Notes under the pieces: model-generated
Database searches by the model: none
Told to the model about the DNA's origin: nothing
The model's input: the letters and a program-made list of their open reading frames with translations, nothing else
Program-made: the position numbers and the translations under genes
From: Blasia pusilla
Taxonomy: Eukaryota > Marchantiophyta > Marchantiopsida > Blasiales
Assembly: GCA_050084515.1 (NCBI GenBank)
Contig: CM114272.1
Span: 51,584,001-51,648,000 of the forward strand
Direction of reading: 5' to 3'
DNA: 64,000 bases
Shown: positions 12,001-23,170 of the stretch, piece after piece
How positions within the stretch are numbered: the stretch's first letter is position 1
How the letters are laid out: every line of letters begins with the position of its first letter

Positions 12001-14841
12001 GAGGCCGACAATTCTGTCGCTGCCCAAGGAGTAAGGTATGGACGACTATATAAACTTCTTAGCAAGCCGAGCCCTCAACTATTTGCAAGATCTTCAAACC
12101 AACTACAAGTTTGGCATGAAAGACTTGGGCACTTTAACACGAAGGGCCTCAAGTTGTTAAGCAAAGACAATATGGTTGGAAGGTTACCTAAATTAAGTGG
12201 AGAAATATCCACTTGTGACACTTGCTTACGAGGCAAGCAATCGAGGCAAAATTTTGACAAACATACCCTCTCAAGGGCTCCAACTCCCCTCCACCTAGTC
12301 CACATCGACCTTGGAGGACCAATTCAAACGGCTTCACTATCAAGGGCAAGGTACTACATGGTATTAGTTGATGACCATTCAAGATTTATGTGGGTTTATT
12401 TCCTACAACACAAATCCAATGCATTAGGTATACTCAAGAAATTTCTTACATTGATGAGAACTCAATCTATTACAGTTGTGGGATCCTTGCATCTACACCT
12501 TGGCGAGCCGCCCTCAAAGGTGAAGGTGATACGAATGGATAGGGGAGGTGAATTCATGGGGAAAGCATTTGAGACCTTTTCTTGCAATCATGGCATCCGT
12601 CATCAACTTACTACGGCCTACACCCCACAACAAAATGGTATTGTTGAGAGGAGGAATCGAACGGTAGTTGAGATGGCAAGGTGCATGTTGAAGGGGCGAA
12701 ATCTCCCCAACTATCTCTGGGCAGAGGCCATAAACACAGCCATCTACATCCTCAACAAGTGCCCAACAAGGGCTTTGGAGGAGAAAACGCCTGAAGAAGT
12801 CTTCACTGGCATCAAACCAGATGTCTCACACCTTCGAATCTTTGGGTGTGGAGCTCATGCACATATACCAAAAGAATTGAGGAGAAAACTTGATGATAAA
12901 AGTGTGAGATGCATATTTATTGGCTATGGCACTAGAGAGAAAGCTTACAAGCTCTTCTCCTTGGAGCACCACAAGGTGTTTATGAGCCGTGACGTCATAT
13001 TTGATGAAGACACTCCCCACTCCGAAGAGCATCAATCAAACGACCGAGAGTGGCCTCAAACCTCCCCGAATGAGGAGTCAGAAAATGAATCTGACAAGGA
13101 TACACCATCCTCAGGGCCCACAACTCATGTTGATCCACCATCAACACTTGGTGAAAGAGGTCAAGGATTGGACGATATGGAGTCCACACTTACGCTACCA
13201 CCTCCACGAAGGTCAAGTCGACTACGCCAACTTCCTTCCAACTTACGAGAGGATTACATTTTACACATGGCTTTCTTTCTAAGTCATACACCATTTCAGC
13301 AAGCTCCCATTGAGCCTCAATCATTCCAAGAGGCATGCACTAATCCACATCGGCAACATGCAATGACCAAGGAGTACAATACTGCCAACCGAACATGGGA
13401 CCTGGTCCGTCTCCCATCAGGGAGGACTGCTATCCCTACAAAGTGGGTTTATAAGTGTAAGTATAACGCTGATGGATCGTTTTCCAGGTACAAGGCAAGG
13501 CTAGTAGCAAAAGGCTATCGACAACGCCAAGGCATTGATTATGATGAGACATATGCATCAGTTGCAAAAATGACCACGATTCGAGTGATCATATCTCTTG
13601 CAGTCATGTTTGATTGGCCCCTATTGCAGATGGATGTTCAAAATGCCTTCTTAAATGGCACTTTGGAAGAAGAGGTATATCTACAACAACCTCAAGGCTT
13701 TACTGCTCCTAGAACTGAAGACCTTGTTTACAAGATGCGGAAAGCTCTTTATGGCCTGATGCAAGCAAATCAAATCTGGAATCAAACCTATGACTCGACT
13801 ATGTTAAACAAACTTGGATTTGCAAAGAGTAAACACGACCCGAACCTTTATCTCAAGATCTCTACTTACGGGATTGTCATTGTGATCTTATATGTGGATG
13901 ACTTGATCATTACTGGAGATGATGTACAAGGGATACGTGATCTTAAAGAAAGACTCTCCTCTTCATTCAAAATGAAAGATCTTGGGAGTTTACACTTCTG
14001 CCTAGGACTTGAAGTAAAGCGAGGGCCAAAAATGACCTTCTTGACTCAAGAAAGGCGTATAGCTATCTTGCTTCAAACTTTTGGCCTAGAGGACTGCAAA
14101 TCAACGCCCACTCCGACGAGTACAGAGAGACTTACTTATAATGATCAAGAGGAGAAGGTGGACTTGAAAGAGTACCAAAAATTGGTGGGCTCACTTATCT
14201 ATATCACCAACTCTCAACCAGATATTGCATATGCAGTAAGCCAGATCAGCCAACATATGGCTGATCCCCGAAAGTCTCACCTTATTGCAGCAAAGAGGGT
14301 GGCAAGGTATCTTAAGGGTACAAACACATTTGGGCTTGCCTACGAGAGAGGAATCCAACAAGCTCCAATAATCTTGGGATTCTCAGATGTTGATTATGCA
14401 GGTTGTCCAATCAGTCGCAAATCAACTTCAGGATATTTCTTCTCCTTTGGAAGTGCGGTTGTGAGCTTCTCATCAAAGAAGCAAGCCTCAATTTCTCTAT
14501 CTTCCACAGAGGCAGAATACCGTGGATTGACAAATGCCACAACGGAAGCCATATGGCTTAGAGGACTATTGGCTGAACTTTGGTTTACCCAATCTGATCC
14601 TACTATAATCTTGGGAGATAACATTAGTTCTATTTATTTGTCCAGAAATCCACTCTTCCATTCACAAACCAAACATATGGAAGTGCAGCATCACTTTGTT
14701 CGAGAAAAGGTACTGAGTGGGGACATTAATGTTGCGTGGTGTCCGGGAGACGAACAGGTTGCTGACATCTTCACCAAAGGCCTTCCTACTGCTAAGTTTG
14801 AAAGATTTAGATCACTTCTTGGTGTTTTAGATTCTGTGTAA
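12001..14841 (+). CDS. Copia integrase, reverse transcriptase and RNase H
   Basis: The frame is open from 12001; the first ATG (12154) gives 895 residues. Integrase comes first: a zinc-binding HHCC domain (first His codon at 12115; Cys21 and Cys24 of the ATG-initiated ORF), then catalytic Asp52, Asp129 and Glu165, the last two separated by 35 residues as in D,D(35)E. The reverse transcriptase has Asp494 in QMDVQNAFLNG and the YVDD box at residues 580-583. RNase H begins at GFSDVDYAGC (Asp745), with the STEAEYRGL acidic residue and the C-terminal KHMEVQHHFVRE and ADIFTKGLP blocks. All catalytic residues are present, so the 3' half looks intact. The natural product is a segment of a longer polyprotein. 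Confidence 0.93.
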   Translation, partial: EADNSVAAQGVRYGRLYKLLSKPSPQLFARSSNQLQVWHERLGHFNTKGLKLLSKDNMVGRLPKLSGEISTCDTCLRGKQSRQNFDKHTLSRAPTPLHLVHIDLGGPIQTASLSRARYYMVLVDDHSRFMWVYFLQHKSNALGILKKFLTLMRTQSITVVGSLHLHLGEPPSKVKVIRMDRGGEFMGKAFETFSCNHGIRHQLTTAYTPQQNGIVERRNRTVVEMARCMLKGRNLPNYLWAEAINTAIYILNKCPTRALEEKTPEEVFTGIKPDVSHLRIFGCGAHAHIPKELRRKLDDKSVRCIFIGYGTREKAYKLFSLEHHKVFMSRDVIFDEDTPHSEEHQSNDREWPQTSPNEESENESDKDTPSSGPTTHVDPPSTLGERGQGLDDMESTLTLPPPRRSSRLRQLPSNLREDYILHMAFFLSHTPFQQAPIEPQSFQEACTNPHRQHAMTKEYNTANRTWDLVRLPSGRTAIPTKWVYKCKYNADGSFSRYKARLVAKGYRQRQGIDYDETYASVAKMTTIRVIISLAVMFDWPLLQMDVQNAFLNGTLEEEVYLQQPQGFTAPRTEDLVYKMRKALYGLMQANQIWNQTYDSTMLNKLGFAKSKHDPNLYLKISTYGIVIVILYVDDLIITGDDVQGIRDLKERLSSSFKMKDLGSLHFCLGLEVKRGPKMTFLTQERRIAILLQTFGLEDCKSTPTPTSTERLTYNDQEEKVDLKEYQKLVGSLIYITNSQPDIAYAVSQISQHMADPRKSHLIAAKRVARYLKGTNTFGLAYERGIQQAPIILGFSDVDYAGCPISRKSTSGYFFSFGSAVVSFSSKKQASISLSSTEAEYRGLTNATTEAIWLRGLLAELWFTQSDPTIILGDNISSIYLSRNPLFHSQTKHMEVQHHFVREKVLSGDINVAWCPGDEQVADIFTKGLPTAKFERFRSLLGVLDSV

Positions 14842-14862
14842 AAACATATGTGTTCAAAGAGG

Positions 14863-14898
14863 ATTCCGTTTAGGGAGGATGTTCCGTTTAGGGAGGAT
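14863..14898 (+). other. Polypurine tract in an 18-bp tandem duplication
   Basis: (a/g)ttccgtttagggaggat is repeated at 14863-14880 and 14881-14898. The purine run agggagga of the second copy abuts the 3' LTR and would prime plus-strand synthesis. The first copy is an extra PPT. Confidence 0.8.
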
Positions 14899-15114
14899 GT
14901 TGGAATGTGTAAACGGCAACAAGCCGCGCTGCACGGTAAACAAACAGGCTTCAACGTAAACACTGCAAGGCAAGTTGGGTGCAACGTAAACGCTGCATAG
15001 ACGAGTTAGGCTCCAATCAAACAGCATACAACGAGCACTTAACTCATGTGTAAAACTCTTCACATGGCTGTGACCATTTAATTCCGCTCAGCAGAATTGC
15101 TGAAATAAACTTCA
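14898..15114 (+). repeat. 3' LTR of the copia element
   Basis: 217 bp, the same ends as the 5' LTR (tgttggaatg...aacttca). It keeps a 27-bp block missing from the 5' LTR and has tgtgtaaaa where the 5' LTR has the TATA sequence tgtataaaa. Only a few other substitutions separate the two LTRs, so the insertion is fairly young. Confidence 0.94.
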
Positions 15115-15119
15115 AAAAC
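15115..15119. repeat. Target-site duplication AAAAC, right copy
   Basis: Identical to 10126-10130. Confidence 0.9.
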
Positions 15120-16082
15120 TCCTACCAAATCGTGAATTAATATATCCACTTTATTATAAAAGAAACTTCATAGGTGGACAAAGAAAGGTAATAACAATTC
15201 TAAAAGAAAGTTATGAAAGAAATTGGAAACACCAAAAAAAGAGGATGTGAGGAGTAAGTGAGCCACCCACCAATGACCGCTATGAGGGAATGACTTCGTA
15301 ATGTTGGGCCCAGCCCGTATCAAAAGATCCAGAAAAGCAAGAGGAATCCCTTAAACCAATGGTAACCCGGTATCACTCTACAAGGAGAGGGCTATGTTTG
15401 AAATTCCGTAAAGGAATCTATGCGCACATTTAGGAGAGAAGGAGGTCCAAAGATCCCAAGAACTTTGGAAAACTCAATCTTAAGAGGAAAAAAGAAGAAC
15501 CCAAAGTTCAAGCTTGAGAAGATGAACACATTGGGCCTTAGATTGAAAAGATTGGATCACCGTGGAAATAGTTACAAGCAAAATTCTATACGACCCTCCA
15601 TCTCCTCCGCCATAGTCCTCCTCCTCCATCCTAAATGGATCCATAAAAGAAATTCACCTCCTCCACCTTTGTGACCTTGAAAAGAGCCAAAATAGCTCTC
15701 TCCCAAAAACAATCCAAAAATGCTAACTTGTACACACAATTTACTAGAAGAATGTTGACTCCGTGAATGAGTCACCTTACTTGAAATAGCAAACGAGAGG
15801 GACAGTCCTAAATGACAATGATGATGCAATGGAGCTGTCACCAACCTCATCCAACCACTTAGAATGAAATTATGCCCGGAAGACCCATTCCTCCTTATGC
15901 GGCTCATATAGCAGAAATTTACCTATGGACTAATCATGATATGACATCCCATTTCAATGAGAGCTCTCTTATTGTTGGATTTATTCTAAATTTTTCTCCA
16001 AAGAAATGCTAGCTCATTGCTTAGTAAGTCATATTAGGAGGTTATATTAATAGGAGGAGAGTGATATATTAGGAGGTTTTAT
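15120..16082. other. Intergenic stretch, nothing recognised
   Basis: Short open frames on both strands (up to 111 codons at 15572-15907) show no domain. AT-rich segments near 15.9-16.07 kb. Confidence 0.4.
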
Positions 16083-16118
16083 CAGGAGCAAGGTTGCATG
16101 GAACCGGACAAGTCTGGA
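16083..16118. mobile_element. Fragment of a TIR-element end
   Basis: gcaaggttgcatgg followed by ccggacaagtctggacatg matches the inward-reading terminus seen at 34252 and 43569. No matching right end follows within 1 kb. The adjoining 16124-16185 resembles 599-660. Confidence 0.4.
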
Positions 16119-16745
16119 CATGTGTCGTGCGCATACACATCGCTACACAACATACATCGTTGTCACCGAACATACATACAACCACGCACGATCCCATGCT
16201 AACTCATAGCATCAAAACAACGAGGCGAGAAGTACTAAAATATCTCCAATAAATCAAGTAGATCTCTTTCAACATCTCACACCAAGCTCTCCATGATGTG
16301 CACTCTCTTTCTGTCAAACCAAACCCACTCTCCTAATGAGAGGCTTGGGTTACACACACAAGGCAAGCAAGACCATAGCTCCGCCGGATCATGCCAAGAG
16401 GTTCAACAAAGAGAGAATGACCTATCAAACTCTCTCTCTTGGAGGTATATCCCCTTCCCTTTCCCAAGCTCTCTCCTCGGTAATCTATGCTCGTTGGTCA
16501 CCTCCTTATCTCTTGACCTGTTGTAACGGGTCAAGGGCCAATTCCCAAAGTGGAAATTCAACTTTACTCCAAATGGAAACTTATCCAAAATAGTAAGTTT
16601 CTCCATATGGCTCCAAATGAGCCGAAACGAAAGGGAAACTTGCTCCCTCAAGTTACCCGTGGCCTCAACATGTCATACTTGACCTCCTAGGGCTATCCTC
16701 TAGTATCTCCGAAGGTGCTCTACTATATCTCTCCGATCTCTTATT

Positions 16746-18645
16746 TTGGTAGAAGGTCTGATGGTTTGAGTCCAAAAAGTAGTTAAGAAATTTTGAGGTT
16801 TTTCTCACAACTTCATTTTGCCTCAAACTTGGCAAGAGTGCTAGATGCACCTTGGGGACCAATATGGACAAATTTCAGCTCAAGATGAAAAAGTTGGACA
16901 AGATGAAAAATCCTTATCTTGATAGAAGGTATGATGGGTCGGGTCCAAAAAGGACTTGCCACATTTTGAGCTTGTGATCCCAACTCCATTTTTCTTGAAA
17001 AATGTCAAGACTGCTAGATACACCTTGGAGACCATATGGGCCAAATTTCACTTCAAGATGAGAAAGGTGGAGAAGGTGAAAAATCATAAGACTTTTTTTT
17101 CATTCAAGGTTTAATGGTTTCGGGTCCAAAAAGGAGTTAGTAATTTTTGAGCTTTTGATCACATCTCCATTTTGCATGAAAATTTGTAAGACTCCTAGAT
17201 GCACCTTGAAGACCATATGGGCCAAATTTTATTTCAAGATGAGAAATGTGGAGAAGGAGAAAAATCATAAGACATTCTTTTTCTTCAAGGTTTAATGGTT
17301 TAGGTCCAAAAAGGAGTTAGTAATTTTTGAGCTTTTTCTCACAACTTCACTTTGCGTGAAACTTGGCGAGAGTGTTAGATGCACCTTGGGGACCATGTTG
17401 GCCAAATTTCAGTTCCGGATGACAAAGTTGGACAAGATGAAAAATGAAAACACCATTTTTTCATAGAAGGTTTGATGGTTTGGGTCCAAAAAGGAGTTAG
17501 TAATTTTTGGGCTTTTTCTCACAACTCCATTTTGCATGAAACTTTGCAAGACTGCTAGATGCAGCTTGGAGACCATGTGCGCCAAATTTTACTTCAAGAT
17601 GAGAAAGGTGGAGAACGTGAAAAATCATAAGACCTTCTTTTCATTCAAGGTTTAATGATCCAGGTCCAAAAAGGAGTTAGTTACTTTTGAGCTTTTCCTC
17701 ACATCTCCATTTTGAATGAAAATTGGCAAGAATACTAGATGCACCTTGGGGACAAATGTAGCCAAATTTCAACTCAAGATGACAAAGTTGGACAAGATGA
17801 AAAATGAAAAATCCTTATTTTAATAGAAGGTCTGATGGTTTGGGTCCCTTTTAGGACTTGCTAAATTTTGAGCTTGTAGTCCCAACTCCATTTTTCTTGA
17901 AAATTATCAAGACTACTAGATGCACCTTGGAGACCATGTGGGCCAAATTTCATCTCAAGGTGAGAAAGGTGGAGAAGGTGAAAAATCATAAGACCTTCTT
18001 TTCATTCAAGGTTTAATGGTTTTGGTCCAAAAAGGAGTTAGTAATTTTTGAGTTTTTGCTCACATCTCCATTTTGCATGAAAATTGGCAAGATTGCTAGG
18101 GCCACCCTGGAGACCATGTTGGCCAAATTTCAGGTGAAGATAACAAAGTTGGATAAGATGAAAAATGGAAAAAGCTTATTTTGGTAGAAGGTCTGATGGT
18201 TCGGGTCCAAAAGGAGTTAGACATTTTTGAGCTTTTTCTCATAACCTCACTTTGCCTAATACTTGGAAAGAGTGTTAGGGTCATCTTGGGGAGCATTTTT
18301 GCCAAATTGCAGCTCAAGATGACAAAGTTGGACAAGATGAAAAATGAAAAAACCTCGTTTTGATAGAAGGTTTGATGGTTTGGGTCCAAAAAGGACTTGC
18401 CAAAATTTGAGCTTGTCAACCAAACTCCATTTTGCTTTTAACTTGGCAAGAGTGCTAGATGCGCCTTGGAGATAACGTGGGCTAAATTTTAGCTCAAGAT
18501 GGAAACGTTGGACAAGATGTCCGATTAAGGACCTTTTTTTTTCATTCAAGGTTATCTACTTTGTCAATGTCATTTTAAACTTAATTTGGGATGAGACTTT
18601 GCGAGAGTGATAGATGTTACTTGGGGACCATCTGCACTATTCTAT
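16746..18645. repeat. Satellite-like tandem array, about 180-bp monomers
   Basis: Monomers can be phased on (t)agaaggt or tcaaggt followed by (c/t)tgatgg or ttaatgg. Phase points are 16751, 16924, 17104, 17285, 17465, 17645, 17825, 18006, 18186, 18365 and 18546, so spacing is 173-181 bp and mostly 180. Each monomer also carries gggtccaaaaaggagtta, a (c/t)tagatgcaccttgg block and gccaaatttca(g/c). Two monomer types occur, A (agaaggt) and B (tcaaggt), in the order A A B B A B A B A A B. The last monomer is partial. No protein is encoded. The period equals a nucleosome repeat, typical of plant satellites; a centromeric role is not shown. Confidence 0.9.
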
Positions 18646-19450
18646 AGAATGTTAGAAGAGTTATTACATTTCAGTCTTGTAAGTAATTACACTCTTGCAA
18701 TCAAATGTAAATGATATCCTACTCCCTAGAGTAAATTCATTCTTCGATAAAATTGAAACCAAATCTATTCATTCTCCAATTAAATTCAATTTCCCTTTCC
18801 ATTACATATGAATCAAGGCACCTCTGAAATTTATTTATCTAAAATTTTCAAATCTATATAAATTTAGTCATATTTTTATTCATCTATTATAGTATTAAAT
18901 AAAAAATGAATTAATACGTAAATTTGGTTTTCTATTCCACCCAAGTCCCTTTCAAATTCTATCCCATGTAATATTGGTTACAGGGATAAAATTCATATAT
19001 TATTTTCCTTTATAATTCAATTCAAAAATATATTTACCTTCATTAATTTTGGAAAAAAAATTCCTCCCTTTTCCAATCCTCATCTTTCAAGAAATAAAAG
19101 AAAATCGCTTATTTTTTTGAGTTAGTAAGTTTTTTGGAGTTAGTTATGGTTTCTTCCACCTTATCCAAGGATTTATAACCCAAAAGATCAATTTCGTCCA
19201 TTTCATGAACTCACTTCATGGACAACATTCGTGATCGGCTCACATTCACAAGTTTCCTTAGTGGAATATTATGATTTTTTTTGGAAAATTTTTACAACAA
19301 ATGAAGAGGACCCCACAAAAAATCTGGATTGAGAGGAACCTAATACTTATGTACATTACAAAGATATAAATATCAACTCATTCTCTCTAATCTGATTCAT
19401 TGTCCGATATATGTAACACCCGTGTCGACGTCTCACCATTTCTTCCTCCT
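18646..19450. other. AT-rich intergenic stretch
   Basis: Mostly A/T with short poly-A/T runs. No open frame or repeat of note. Confidence 0.5.
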
Positions 19451-21661
19451 CTAGTCACGCGCGTCCCACCTCATGAGAAATAGTCCTTTCCAACTCAACA
19501 TCATCTTCACCATCATCACTTTCTTGTGCTGGCAGTGTCGGAAATATCTCCCATTCTCTCTCTCTCTCGAAGAATCCAAAGAGTTCCTCGTGCATTCAAC
19601 GAGGGTAATAGTATGTTCGAGGATACCGCCTTCAGTCCTTTGAGGAATATCTTGCCATAAGAAAGGTGGCAACATCAATTCGAGTCTCCTCAAAACAAGC
19701 TCATCCATCAATGGATTTTGATGATGGTTTAGCACAAGTTGCCGAGTTGTGTTGAGGGCGTCTCCAACTTCTTGTGAATTCAACCCTTGAGCAAAGAAGA
19801 AGTTTTTCGTCTCTTGATTTTAGAGATCAATGGTTGTTCCGTGGAAGAGCTCTCCTCGATTGTACATGTCAATGAAGCAGACCAACCACGCTCGCATTGC
19901 CCGATCAATCCTCCCTTGGCAAGGGATTTGGGCTTGAACCACCCCGTCTATGTTCACTTCGGGGTTATAGTTTGATCGGGGGTCACGATGTCCCAAACTA
20001 AAAGTGAATTTTTTTTGCTCTTGGGTTCATTTGCGATAAGTGGGTGATGCATTGCCATTAGGAGCGCGGAAAGATATGCCAAAAAGGTGATAGAGTCTTC
20101 CTGACCAAGCTTGTCTACAAGTTGGACACTTGTGAGATAGTAGCATGGCCTTTTGAAGACAATATGAATGCCAATAACAAGCTTTACATGTGCCTGTCAC
20201 GTAGCAACCTTCTGCAGCAATAGGGTTGAAGCACATCATGTATCTAGGCCAATTGTTTGGCGTGAGGGCCCCTCCTTCACATACCTCGATTGCCTTCATC
20301 CAATCAGGAAGATCTTGCACTTGTGTGTTCGGATTAAGAGGTGTTGGTGCCAACATCATAGAGGCATAGTTCGCAACATTTGGATCTACAACATTGTCCC
20401 ATGATGCGCGTACAGCTGGAGGCCACAACTGCTCCATTGGTTGAAATAAGATCATATCAACCTCCTTCACTAGAAGACCCTCAAGTAGGGTTGTCTCCGG
20501 GGAGAGTTCTCCCATATTACCTCTTGCTCTCCATCGCAAAAATTCATGCATCTCTTGCGCGATGTTGTCTTGCCATGATGTTCTCGTATGCTCTCCTCCA
20601 CTGCTCTGTGTGGTCAACCATTACAACTCTTTGCCTTCTCTGGAGGTCATCTCTAGCAATAGATTCATTCAAAAGTCTCTCCATCTCTTTCTTCAATTTT
20701 ATGTGCTCCTCAGATAGTTGCTCATACTTCCCCTTCAAAACGTTGAATCCCGCGGCCAAATCAAAATTGTGTCAGGAATTTGTTATTAAACTCTCCAACT
20801 ATGATAGACGAGATATTACCTCACTATTATCCGGAGCACTCTCCGCACGAAAGGTTTGGGGAGGAGTACCGCTATGTAAAGGGGGATCATAACTCTCCCC
20901 GGGCTCATCAAAGCTCGTACTACAACCTACATAGAGGTCATTCAAACCATCTCGTCTATCCTCCGCCCCCATCTGTACTCGCCCTTCATCTCCACTCTCA
21001 TCTTGTATATATTCTTCAACATGACTATTTCTTCTTTGACCATCCAAGGAAGATAGTATGGCTCTAAGGCTCCTTGACAATCCATCTTGCTGATAATGGC
21101 GTGACGACCCTTGTGATGATGAAGCTTCCACTCTTGCTCATCTAAAGTGTTGCCGTGGGGTTCTACTGTCTTCTTCTCTTGGTCTCTTATCTCTTCTCAA
21201 AGACCCCTCATCCACATCACCATACTGGACCTCCATATCCTTCATCAACTTTGCGACTTTGAGTTGAACAAATACCTAACTTCATCTTTCTCTTGGGGAG
21301 GTCTTTGTACTTTCGGACGCCATTGAATAAAGCCCAATCCTTTGTCTAGTTATCCTCTTCAACTTTCCTTGCAAATTCTCCAATCGCACACTCCGACCAC
21401 TTCAGCCTTCTTGAACTCTCCTTTCAAAACTTGTGGGTCAATGGTGCTATCCAAGTGCGCCTTCAATTCATCTTCTGTGACGAATTGCGAGACCGTCTTC
21501 TTGTTCACATTCGGAGGGATGTGTGGTGTCGGTGTATCTAGGGGTTCTTCCCCTCTTCCGTCGTCTTGATTGTTGTAAGGGCTACGGTCTTCACGAGGTG
21601 GCAACTCCATCTTGTCTTTTACCAAAATACAAAAAGAAAGGTAATTTAGAAATGATTCCAA
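19451..21661 (-). pseudogene. Decayed gene with coiled coil and RING-like motif
   Basis: Successive minus-strand pieces read as one ancestral protein broken by frameshifts and stops. 21661-21359 is an acidic/Pro-rich N-terminus (about 100 aa). 21350-20799 is polar and Ser/Glu-rich (KRPREED, SSSQGSSRHY). 20759-20544 encodes a heptad-like coiled coil (EHIKLKKEMERLL). 20617-20027 (196 aa) ends in a Cys/His cluster (C..C, WHSYC, KCPTC) resembling a RING-type zinc finger. Translation continues in the same frame past TGA 20027-20029 and a TAA near 19809 to 19451. RING domains usually recruit E2 enzymes for ubiquitin transfer; a role here is only inference. I do not recognise the family. It lies directly downstream of the kinase-like relic and may be the same gene. 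Confidence 0.5.
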
Positions 21662-21789
21662 TAATAGTGCTACGATGGCACACGATACATCCGCACATCA
21701 ATCAAGATTCATCATTCATAAAATTTCATATTAACACATCCATCTTTTTGAACCAAGTGTTTCATTTCTCATGAAAAAGTTCCAATCCT

Positions 21790-23170
21790 CAATCGGTTTA
21801 TAATCATACTACCATTGTTATTGGCCTTAATCCTAAATCTATATTGTCTACACCTAATACTTTCGCATTTGCTCCGATATATGCAATCAGAAACTCTAAG
21901 CTTTTGCGATCAGAGGGATTTGGAGTGCCCACTTTCGAATCCTTTCCAAATAAGTAAATCTCACGTTCACTTCAGCATTCCCGACATAGAGGTTATATGT
22001 CATATAGTTCAAATTCTTCACAATCATTCCTAGGGCATAGATTTCAGTGGCCTTACTAAAAGGGAGATTTTGAGGCCCTAATGTCAACTCGGGTGTTATA
22101 TGCCCAACATGATTTTTTTGTTCTTGCTACCACCATCTATGAGGAGACTCTAAGACTTCATCAATCCATATGGCATCCCCCCAATCTCCAACGCCGATGT
22201 ATGGGCTAGAGTTGGATCCAAAATGGATGAACATGTTTATAGCATGGAGGTCAGTATGAAAAATCCCATGCTTGTGGACAGTCTCCATGGTTCCAAGAAG
22301 GTCAACCACAAGTTGGACAATATTTGATGCTATTGCGAGATATCTCATCTTTTCCAACTCTCCTAGATTACCCCGCCGCTCTTCAAGTTATGACATGCTC
22401 GCAACCAATTTTTGACGTGTCCACCATTCCAATATAGAAAAATGGCACACGGTGGATCCTCGATCAACCTTCCTACCGTGCGAACAACACCGCCATGTAA
22501 AATACTAGCAAACAACTCCTCTCACATCATCAATTTTCTAGATTATGATAGAGATGATTCCTTATACACCTTCATGCAATAGTACATTTCTTCCCTAAAG
22601 CCATGGGTTCCGTTTATTTTACAACGGAAACACAATTCTGTGTAAACCGGTTCCCATAATTTCACTCAGATCATGTCCTATTACTACATTCTTATCGGAA
22701 ATCAAAGTTATTGCACATGGAACGGTCAATGTCAACCCCAGAGAAGTACTACGTCCCTTGAAAAGACGTTCAGCACTTCTTAACTCTATATAGAGTCTTT
22801 CTAGGAGAGCCAACTTTGCAGCATTCTGCTTCTCATCCTTATATGTCTTGAGGTCGACATATGCTCTCTCCAGGTTAACACCTTGTTGGGCACAAAATTT
22901 AGTCAACCTATCAGCCTCCGTGGCATCCACTTCCCAATCATATTGGACAATCTCTGCAATTCCAAGGTGTAGTCATGTAAACCATCCATAACCCTCGAAA
23001 TGTGGGATCATCTCTTCTCTAAAGAAAGTTGGAAAAACGAGTCTAACCATGCCTCTCTTACGGCCATGTTGAAATCATTCCTCATAGTTGCTCTTTGCCT
23101 CTTGGCACTGACCTTGGACTCATTTCACTTCTCTCCCGCTCTCGGTGACCCAACCCCACTAGACATTTCC
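21790..23170 (-). pseudogene. Decayed protein-kinase-like gene
   Basis: A possible start lies at about 23165 (MSSGVGSPRAGEK), followed by a basic segment (SAKRQRATMRNDFN). 22930-22619 gives an N-terminal helical region of 103 residues. The next segment contains a hinge-like AIFLYWNGGHVKNWL. 22357-22127 holds VHKHGIFHTDLHAINMF, equivalent to the catalytic loop (HxDLxxxN), and VGDWGDA in the DFG position. A TAG near 22128-22130 interrupts the frame, which continues in register to ITPELTLG and ATEIYALGMIV (subdomains VIII-IX). A last frame near 21.9-21.8 kb gives SLEFLIAYIGANAKVLG. At least three frameshifts and two stops make it a pseudogene. Spliced introns could hide some breaks, but not the in-register stop. 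Confidence 0.6.

Larger units (their letters stand above)
10131..15114 (+). mobile_element. Nearly complete Ty1/copia LTR retrotransposon
   Basis: The 4984-bp element has a TG...CA 5' LTR (10131-10319), a tRNA-iMet primer-binding site, one long gag-pol frame in the copia order (Gag, protease, integrase, reverse transcriptase, RNase H), a polypurine tract and a 3' LTR (14898-15114). A perfect 5-bp target duplication AAAAC flanks it at 10126-10130 and 15115-15119. Integrase before reverse transcriptase defines it as copia rather than gypsy. Two in-frame TGA codons and a single-base 5' frameshift mean this copy probably cannot make the full polyprotein. A decayed relative lies at 945-3080 and a related solo LTR at 50137-50427. 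Confidence 0.96.

Noticed and set aside
12988-13282. Overlapping plus-strand frame of 97 codons inside the copia pol
   Set aside because: Shadow frame over the low-constraint linker between integrase and reverse transcriptase.
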